Source: Catenulispora sp.
Lineage (GTDB): Bacteria; Actinomycetota; Actinomycetes; Streptomycetales; Catenulisporaceae
Reading direction: 5' to 3'
DNA length: 40,149 nt
NCBI GenBank assembly: GCA_013362315.1
Contig: JABFWL010000084.1
Span: forward strand, 1-40,149
Of the stretch, positions 34,006 to 40,149 are shown in pieces (the stretch's first letter is position 1; every line of letters begins with the position of its first letter). The translations under genes were made by a program, and so were the position numbers. The notes under the pieces were generated by a model. That model did no database searches, had not been told where the DNA came from, and saw only the letters and a list, made by a program, of their open reading frames with translations.

Positions 34006-36951
34006 TCACGGCGGCCTCGAGTCCCTTCTATATCTATCTCCGCCTTCACCACCGGCCGACACGCACAGTTCCACGGGCTGGACGTCCACCTCGCCGCGGA
34101 TCGCGGCCTCGATCCCCTGTACCGCCGCGGCCAGAGCATCGATCGTCGCCAGGTACGGCACACCGCGCTTGACAGCTGCGGCGTGCAGCGTCGGGCCGTC
34201 CCACGTCGACTCCCGGCCGCCCCGTCCGGCGGACACGGTGTTCACGATCAGGTCCACCTCGCCGTCCCGGATCCGGTCCACGACACCGGGTTCCCGGTCG
34301 GTCTCGACGCCGACACCGTGGCGCCGCAGGACCGAGGCGGTCTCCGCGGTCGCCCGGATCTCGAAGCCCAGGTTGGCCAGCTTCTTGAGCGGGAAGACCG
34401 CGGCCCGCTTGTCCCGGTCCGCGATCGAGGCAAGCACCCGCCCGCCGAGCGGCAGCGGCCCGTGCGCCGCCGCCCGCGCCCTGGCGTATGCCGCGGCGAA
34501 GCTCGCACCGACGCCCATGACCTCGCCCGCGAACCGCACTCGCGGCCCGAAGGCGGTGTCGGTTCCCCAGCCGCCTGGGCCGGGAAAGCCGTCGAGCGGG
34601 AACACCGTCTCGCGCACCGCCACCGGGGCGTCCGAGCGAGGCTGCCCGTGGTCGCCGGCGGCCGGTAACAGTCCGGCGGCCCGCAGGCTCTCGATCTCCT
34701 CCCCCAGCATGATCCTTGCCGCGGCGCCGGCCAGCGGCGTCCGAGTGGCGTTGGAAAGAAACGGCAGGGTCCGGGATGCGCCCGGGTTCACCTCGAGGAC
34801 ATAGAGCGTTCCGGCGCGGAGGGCGAAACGTACGTTGAACAGGCCTCGTAGACCACTCTTCTCGGCGATCACCTCGACGGCGGCTCGGGCCCGGTCCATA
34901 TCGTCGCGGCCCACGGTCACCGGTGGTGCGGTGCACACGGGCCGGCCGAAGCGATCACCGACCGGGCCGATGTGCTCCGTCACTCCGCCGACGAACAGTT
35001 CGCGGCCGTCGTACAGCGCGTCGACGTCGAACTCGACCGAGTTCTCCAGGAATGGTTCGATCAGCACCTGTCCGCGTTCCCGGTCTGCCAGGCACGGTGC
35101 GAGCGCCTCCACGTCAAGGACGATCTCGGCATCGTCGACGCCGAACACGTCCGGCGGCCGTACCGACACCGGGTAGCCGAACCGCGCAGCGATCCGCGCC
35201 GCCTCGGGCCGGGAGCGGGCCGTGCCATACCTCGCCACGGCGTACCCCGCGGCGGTGAGAACGGTTTCGATCTCGGTCCGGTCCACAGCGGTCTGCAAGG
35301 CCGCGAACGAGGCGCCCGCGATCGGGACGCCGAACTCCTCCAACAGCCCGGCCATGCCGAGCGCCTCCCGCCCGCCCAGCTGGACGATCGCACCCGCCAC
35401 CGATCCGGCACGCCGCTCGGCGTCGACGACATCGAGCACGTGCTCCGCGGTCAGTGCCCCGAGGTAGCAGCGGTCGGCCGAAACCAGATGCGGATCGCAG
35501 CCCACTGCCACGGTCCGGTAGCCCGCCCCGGCCAGTGCGGACGCGGCCTGCGCGCAGGCGTGGTCGAAATGTTGCCCCCGATCGCCGCCGTCCGCCCCGG
35601 AGCCCACGTTGAACACGGTCGGCCGCGGGTCGGCCGCCGTATCGGGCCCCGGTTCGCGCGGTGCCGGGCCGTAGGTCGCGTACAGGTACGGGGGGTACCC
35701 CCGGAGCCGAGATGCGCAGGCGTCCACCCGATGGAATGCGGGCCGAACACCCAGCTGCCGGCGCAGCTCGCGGATCTCCCGCTCGCTGCCGGCGCGCACC
35801 CGGGCGATCCGGGCGTCGGAGAATCCGGCGGCCTTGAGGTCCCTCAGCGTGCGGGGATCCAGGGACCGGACACCGGCGGGCCGTCCGGACCGGATCTCCG
35901 ATTCCCAGATCGGTGTCGGGAACCAGGGGTCTGAGTCGCGAGAACGCCGTGCCCTCCGCAGCGCCTCCTGGAACGACCGCCCGACAGCGATGCCCCCGTC
36001 CGCGCCGGATCCGTAGGGAGTCAGGGGCCGCACCCGTACCACGACATGACCGGGCGACGGCTCGTGGAACACGTGGGCCCGGTCCGCGCCGCAGCCGGTC
36101 AACTCGGCCAGGGTGTACCCCAGGGCCAGCTCGGCGGCGATCCGCGCGAGCGGAACGCCGAGGGCCATGGAGGCGATGGCCGAGGAGCCGTCCTCGGCCG
36201 GATTCATCCCGACCACCGCCATCCGCCCGGTGCCCGGTTCGATCGCGAACCGGACGGTGCAACCGCCGTCGTTCACCCCGGCCGCGCGCGCGATCTGCAC
36301 GGCGGCGAGGCGCATAAGCCGGTATTGCCGGCCGCTGAGGGTCAGCGCGGGCGCGATCTCGACACCGTCCAGGCCGTCACCGTCGGCGGATTCGAATCTC
36401 TCGATCGAGCACACCATGACCTCGTCCACGCGGTCGCGGAGCACGCGCAGATCGAACTCCCGCCAGCCGGCGCCGACGCCGCGGCCCCGGCCGTGGTCGT
36501 CGCCGAGTTCGAGCCCGAGTTCGACACTCAGCCCGAGCCCGAGCCCGCCGACGATCCGCCGGATCCGCTCGCCGTCCGCCGCGACCCCGATGGTGGCGAT
36601 CGTGGCGCCGATCAGCTCGACCCCGTGCTCGTCCAGCAGGCCCGCCTCGTCCAGCGTGACGGCCGCGCCGAGCCCGGCCGGTCCGCCCACGGTGGCCAGC
36701 CAGGCATCGGGCCGCTCGATCTCGATCACCCGCGCGACGGCCTCAGGCGTGACCGGCTCGGGGTAGGTCGCGTCGGCGGAATCGGCCATCACCGTCGCCG
36801 GGTCGGGGTTGACCAGGACGACCCGGACTCCCTGGCGTCGCAGCGCCCGGCACGCCTGGACACCGGCCTGGTCGAACTCCCGGCCCCGCCCGGCCTGGAC
36901 CGGACCGGACCCGGTGACCAGGACGGACGAGATGTCGGCTCGCCTGGGCAT
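34006..36951 (-). CDS. Divergent stand-alone carbamoyl-phosphate-synthetase large-subunit-like protein (CarB-like)
   Basis: This 981-residue protein has the full CarB order: pre-ATP-grasp 1 (SSVLVTGSGPVQAGRGREFD, residue 8 on), ATP-grasp 1 to about 285, oligomerisation helices (AAGFSDARIARVRAGSEREI, 374-393), pre-ATP-grasp 2 (about 445), ATP-grasp 2 (about 560-760) and an MGS-like allosteric domain (from about 835, ending in VNTVSAGRGG and AAVKRG). True CarB is about 1070-1110. About 45 residues with the glycine loop are missing near residues 140-160. EMNPR is GMNPA at 248-252 and the metal-ligand Gln is Arg at 234; in the second half the same Gln is Arg (708) and EVNPR is EVNPG (720-724). 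No carA lies nearby. The ATG starts one base after the polyketide-synthase stop, so translation is coupled. Confidence 0.88.
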   Translation of the reverse strand: MPRRADISSVLVTGSGPVQAGRGREFDQAGVQACRALRRQGVRVVLVNPDPATVMADSADATYPEPVTPEAVARVIEIERPDAWLATVGGPAGLGAAVTLDEAGLLDEHGVELIGATIATIGVAADGERIRRIVGGLGLGLSVELGLELGDDHGRGRGVGAGWREFDLRVLRDRVDEVMVCSIERFESADGDGLDGVEIAPALTLSGRQYRLMRLAAVQIARAAGVNDGGCTVRFAIEPGTGRMAVVGMNPAEDGSSAIASMALGVPLARIAAELALGYTLAELTGCGADRAHVFHEPSPGHVVVRVRPLTPYGSGADGGIAVGRSFQEALRRARRSRDSDPWFPTPIWESEIRSGRPAGVRSLDPRTLRDLKAAGFSDARIARVRAGSEREIRELRRQLGVRPAFHRVDACASRLRGYPPYLYATYGPAPREPGPDTAADPRPTVFNVGSGADGGDRGQHFDHACAQAASALAGAGYRTVAVGCDPHLVSADRCYLGALTAEHVLDVVDAERRAGSVAGAIVQLGGREALGMAGLLEEFGVPIAGASFAALQTAVDRTEIETVLTAAGYAVARYGTARSRPEAARIAARFGYPVSVRPPDVFGVDDAEIVLDVEALAPCLADRERGQVLIEPFLENSVEFDVDALYDGRELFVGGVTEHIGPVGDRFGRPVCTAPPVTVGRDDMDRARAAVEVIAEKSGLRGLFNVRFALRAGTLYVLEVNPGASRTLPFLSNATRTPLAGAAARIMLGEEIESLRAAGLLPAAGDHGQPRSDAPVAVRETVFPLDGFPGPGGWGTDTAFGPRVRFAGEVMGVGASFAAAYARARAAAHGPLPLGGRVLASIADRDKRAAVFPLKKLANLGFEIRATAETASVLRRHGVGVETDREPGVVDRIRDGEVDLIVNTVSAGRGGRESTWDGPTLHAAAVKRGVPYLATIDALAAAVQGIEAAIRGEVDVQPVELCVSAGGEGGDRYRRDSRPP

Positions 36952-36952
36952 G

Positions 36953-39900
36953 CTAGGCGTCCAGAACCGGCAGCAGCGCCTTGACCACTTGGCTCAGCGT
37001 CGGCTCCTGCAGCATGTTGAGGTGGTCGTTGTCCAGCTCCACCAGCTGCATCTCGGTGCCGAAGTACTCGTGCCAGGGAGTGACGTAGTCGTAGTCCTTC
37101 ATGATGTTCGACGGCGGCCAGTAGATCGCGCTCGACTTGCCGGTGAAGCCGTCGAGCGCCTTGAAGAACAGGACGTCCGAGGCGTCGAAGTAGCGCATCT
37201 TGTACATCTGGTACAGGCCGGCCGAGTGGTCCGCGCAGACCGTTCCGCCACGGAGGAAGTGGTAGATGTCCTCGACCGCGATGCGCTTGTTCCCGCGCTC
37301 CTTGGCGATCCAGGCCAGTTCAAGGAGCAGCAGCTCACGCGGCAGGTGCTCGAGTTCCTCCTGGCGGATCGCCAGCTGGGGGTTGGCTTCCAGGTCGAGG
37401 AAGACGTTCGCCATGTAGAAGGGGATGAAGTCGTAGTCGTAGGTCTCCTTGTGCAGATCGAAGACCTTCTGCGTAGCCGGGTAGGTGTCGAACAGAACCA
37501 GGTGTTTGATGGTCTCGCCGGCTTCGTGGAGCCGGCGGGCCAGCTCGATCGCGGTGAGCCCGCCGAAGGAGTACCCGCCGATGACGTAGGGCCCATGCGG
37601 CTGTACCGCGCGGATGCAGGACAGGTAGGTGTCGAGCATGTCGTCCATCCGCTGCGGCATCGAGACGCCGTCGGTCCCCCGCGTCTGGAACGCGTAGACG
37701 GGATAGTCGGGCCCGAGCCCGACACTCAGGTTGGCCAGCGACGCCGCGTAGCCGTCCGCTCCCGGCACCCAGAACGAGGTCTGCTTGGAACCGACGCCGT
37801 TGAGCGGCACGATCTCCGGCGGCAACCGGTCCGGCAGCTCCCGCTGCTTCGGCCGGGCCGGGCGATGCGTCCGCGTGCTCGGCGGCGGGACCACGGCCGG
37901 GCGTTCCGTTCGGGGACGCGCCGGCTCAGGTACGGGAACGCCGCCGGAGACCAGCGTCCCAATGTAAGCCGCGAGGCGACGGACCGTGGGGTGGTCGGCG
38001 AGTGCCGCGAACGGCACCCGGCTGCCGTAGATCTGCTGAAGCGCCTGGGTGATGCCGACGCTGAGCAGCGAGTCGACTCCGAGTTCCCGGAAGGGGCGGT
38101 CGGGGTCGATGTCCTCCTCGGGGATCCTCAGCCGCTCGCTGAACAGCTCCAGGATCCGGTAGTACTCGTCCGAGTCGTCCGACGGCGCTGCCTCCACGAC
38201 GGGTGCGACGGGTGCGACAGCCGCGGCAGGTTCGACGAGCTCGGTGAGTCCGGCGGCGAACGGGCGCGCGGTGTGCACCGGGGTCTGCTTCCGGGTCGGC
38301 GCCTGGAACCAGAATCGGTCGAGGGCGAAGGGATAGGTGGGCAGCGGCACCCGAGCCGGGCTGCCCTCGGCCGCCGGCCACTGGTCGACGCCGAATCCGC
38401 CGACCCAAGCCGCGGCCAACACCCGTGGGTCGTCTTCGCCCTCGGACGGCGCCGTGCGGGCCGGCCCGGGCCGGGGACTGCCGCGGAACACGGGTTCCTC
38501 GTAGACGCCGCTGTCGCACGCCGACCGCAACCGCTCGCGCAGCACCTCCAGGCTCGGCGCCACGACGGCCAGCCGCTCGGCGAACTCCTCTCGGCCCTCG
38601 CGCAGGGTGAACGCGACATCGTCGGCGCGGAGGGGGGCCGCGGACCCGCGCTCGCGGTCCTCGAGCCACGCCAGGAAGTTCCGGACGGTGCGATCCAACG
38701 CGGTCGCGGTCTTGGCGGAGAACAGGAACACCCGGTCTCCAGGCGCCTCGTCCTCCCGCACGACAGAGCGTGGGCTCTCCTCGACGACCACGTGCGCGTT
38801 CACACCGCCGAATCCGAATGCGCTCACGCCGCCACGACGCGGCGCGGGCCTGCCGTCGGCTCCGGCCGGCTCCGGCCAGGGCACTGTCCGGTCGGCGATG
38901 AAGAAGGGCCCGCCCTCCAGGTCCACATAGGGATTGAGGGCTTGGAAATGCGCCATCCCGGGGATGGTCCGGTGGCCGAGCGAGAGCACCAGCTTGATCA
39001 GACCGGCCATACCCGAGGCCGGTTCCAGATGCCCTACGTTGGTCTTGGCCGAGCCCAGACCGGTGCGCGGCTCGGTCGGCACGGCGGCGCCCCGTTCGCG
39101 ATACAGCCGGCGGAACGCCTGCTTGATGCCGCTCACCTCGACCGGATCGCCGAGCTCAGTGGCGGTGCCGTGCATCTCGAGGTAGCCGATGGTTCCCGGG
39201 TCGACGGCGGCGTCGCGGACCGCGTCCACGATGACGTCGGCTTGCGCCTCCGCCCGCGGTGCCGTCAGCGAAGCGGCACGGCCGCCGTGGTTCACCGCGC
39301 TACCCCGGAGCACGGCATACACATGGTCCCCGTCAGAGCGCGCCTTGTTCAGGGGCTTGAGCACCAGCACGCCGGCCCCCTCGCCCTTGACGAACCCGTT
39401 CGCGTCGCGGTCCAGGGTGCGGGTCGCCCCGTCCGCCGACATGACGCCGAGCAGCGCATCGGCCACCGCCGAGTACGGCGCCAGGTTCAGCCCGATGCCG
39501 CCGGCCACGGCCACTTCGCTCTCGCCCTCGCGCAGCGAGCGGATCGCCCGGTGTACGGCGACCAGCGAACTGGAGCAGGCGGTGTTGACCGGCTCGCTGG
39601 GCCCCCGCAGGTCGAGCAGATAGGAGATCCGGTTGAGGGCGATCGCGTGCTCATTGCCGAGGCCGGCATAGGTGTCGTAGACGCCAGCCTCGTGCAGGAG
39701 GTGCTGGTAGTCGCTGAACTGGATGCCGGCGAACAGCCCGACCCGGCGTCCGGCCAGGTGCGAGGGTCGGTGTCCGGCGTCCTCCAGCGCCGCCCACACC
39801 AGTTGCAGCAGGATCCGCTGCTGCGGATCCATCATCGCGGCCTCGGCGGCGGTGATCCCGAAGAAGGCCGCGTCGAAGGCGTCCACATCGTCGATGAAGC

Positions 39901-40149
39901 CGCCCCAGCGCAGCGCCGACTGCTGATCCGGCGGCAGCACGCCTGCCTGCTCGCGCCAGTCCCACCGGTCGGCCGGGACCTCGGTCACGAGGTTGCGGCA
40001 GTCCCGCAGGTTCTCCCAGTAGCGGAGCCGGTCCGCCGATCCCGGGAACCGGGCGCTCATGCCGATGACGGCGATCGGCTCCGGACCGCCCGGCGGCGGC
40101 GTCAGATCGTCCAGCGCGGTGGGCTGAGGTTCCAGCGCGGTGGGCTGAG
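36953..40149 (-). CDS. Trans-AT polyketide synthase, terminal KS-ACP-TE module (partial, 5' end outside window)
   Basis: 1064 residues are visible up to the TAG at 36953-36955. A proline-rich linker leads to a ketosynthase (about 25-455): active cysteine C191 in VNTACSSS, H326 in EMHGTATELGD, H373 in KTNVGHLEPASG. The post-KS segment ends in LPTYPFALDRFWF, with no acyltransferase, dehydratase or ketoreductase domain. This is the mark of trans-AT synthases, which receive extender units from a separate AT. An ACP follows (S693 in ELGVDSLLSV), then a type I thioesterase with S860 (GGYSFGG), D887 (LFDTYPA) and H1042 (NDHLNML). It releases the finished chain. The CarB-like gene is coupled downstream. 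Upstream modules lie beyond the window. Confidence 0.93.
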   Translation of the reverse strand, partial: QPTALEPQPTALDDLTPPPGGPEPIAVIGMSARFPGSADRLRYWENLRDCRNLVTEVPADRWDWREQAGVLPPDQQSALRWGGFIDDVDAFDAAFFGITAAEAAMMDPQQRILLQLVWAALEDAGHRPSHLAGRRVGLFAGIQFSDYQHLLHEAGVYDTYAGLGNEHAIALNRISYLLDLRGPSEPVNTACSSSLVAVHRAIRSLREGESEVAVAGGIGLNLAPYSAVADALLGVMSADGATRTLDRDANGFVKGEGAGVLVLKPLNKARSDGDHVYAVLRGSAVNHGGRAASLTAPRAEAQADVIVDAVRDAAVDPGTIGYLEMHGTATELGDPVEVSGIKQAFRRLYRERGAAVPTEPRTGLGSAKTNVGHLEPASGMAGLIKLVLSLGHRTIPGMAHFQALNPYVDLEGGPFFIADRTVPWPEPAGADGRPAPRRGGVSAFGFGGVNAHVVVEESPRSVVREDEAPGDRVFLFSAKTATALDRTVRNFLAWLEDRERGSAAPLRADDVAFTLREGREEFAERLAVVAPSLEVLRERLRSACDSGVYEEPVFRGSPRPGPARTAPSEGEDDPRVLAAAWVGGFGVDQWPAAEGSPARVPLPTYPFALDRFWFQAPTRKQTPVHTARPFAAGLTELVEPAAAVAPVAPVVEAAPSDDSDEYYRILELFSERLRIPEEDIDPDRPFRELGVDSLLSVGITQALQQIYGSRVPFAALADHPTVRRLAAYIGTLVSGGVPVPEPARPRTERPAVVPPPSTRTHRPARPKQRELPDRLPPEIVPLNGVGSKQTSFWVPGADGYAASLANLSVGLGPDYPVYAFQTRGTDGVSMPQRMDDMLDTYLSCIRAVQPHGPYVIGGYSFGGLTAIELARRLHEAGETIKHLVLFDTYPATQKVFDLHKETYDYDFIPFYMANVFLDLEANPQLAIRQEELEHLPRELLLLELAWIAKERGNKRIAVEDIYHFLRGGTVCADHSAGLYQMYKMRYFDASDVLFFKALDGFTGKSSAIYWPPSNIMKDYDYVTPWHEYFGTEMQLVELDNDHLNMLQEPTLSQVVKALLPVLDA
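40111..40149 (-). repeat. 21-bp-period direct repeat in the polyketide-synthase linker
   Basis: CCAGCGCGGTGGGCTGAG occurs at 40111-40128 and again at 40132-40149, at the very edge of the window. Read on the coding strand it encodes QPTALEP followed by QPTAL, a seven-residue Pro/Thr/Ala linker repeat before the ketosynthase. More copies may follow beyond the edge. Confidence 0.85.

Overview
The window is high-GC DNA with strong G/C third-position bias, GTG starts and actinobacterial gene families (Sap/GAP proteins, PAS-SpoIIE phosphatase, ECF41/SigJ, MmyB-like XRE regulator, AdoK-type kinase). It comes from a filamentous actinomycete. The exact genus cannot be read from the sequence; relatives of Streptomyces or Catenulispora are plausible.

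Layout. (1) 1-9.7 kb: the end of a ferredoxin/rubredoxin reductase, then an ion- and acid-handling group (ClC chloride transporter, GAP-family protein, YrhK-like membrane protein, glutamate decarboxylase, an unknown membrane protein, bestrophin), a PAS-SpoIIE phosphatase and a coiled-coil protein. (2) 9.8-16.5 kb: a secreted YVTN/IPT protein, an NDH-2 remnant, an FrdA-like flavoprotein, a ferritin-like protein, a free SnoaL-like domain and an ECF41 sigma factor. Two near-identical promoter-like motifs in front of the flavoprotein and ferritin-like genes resemble the ECF41 consensus. (3) 16.6-23 kb: a decayed zone with a nonsense-mutated SDR gene, two transposase scraps, a permease scrap and an unidentified scrap. 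They surround a minus-strand set of exported proteins with a GerE-type regulator. (4) 23-29.1 kb: TetR with an ABC-2 exporter operon, MarR and XRE regulators, a quinone-oxidoreductase-like enzyme and a cupin, with several clear palindromic operator-like sites. (5) 29.3-40.1 kb, all minus strand: the edge of a biosynthetic gene cluster. It holds the last module of a trans-AT polyketide synthase (KS-ACP-TE, no AT). One base after its stop starts a divergent, stand-alone CarB-like protein (carbamoyl-phosphate synthetase large-subunit fold). Further on lie a zinc-finger-like/HTH gene pair behind three 20-bp iterons, a FabL-type enoyl reductase-like SDR, an AdoK-like PfkB kinase and a Kef-type antiporter.

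The strongest candidate for something new is the CarB-like protein fused by translational coupling to the polyketide synthase. No small subunit (carA) is nearby. Both ATP-grasp halves have lost residues that are invariant in true CarB, so carbamoyl phosphate synthesis by the usual route looks unlikely. A second candidate is the ECF41 neighbourhood: a sigma factor, a free copy of its C-terminal regulatory domain, two matching promoters on redox/ferritin-like genes, and a partner oxidoreductase gene that has been inactivated.
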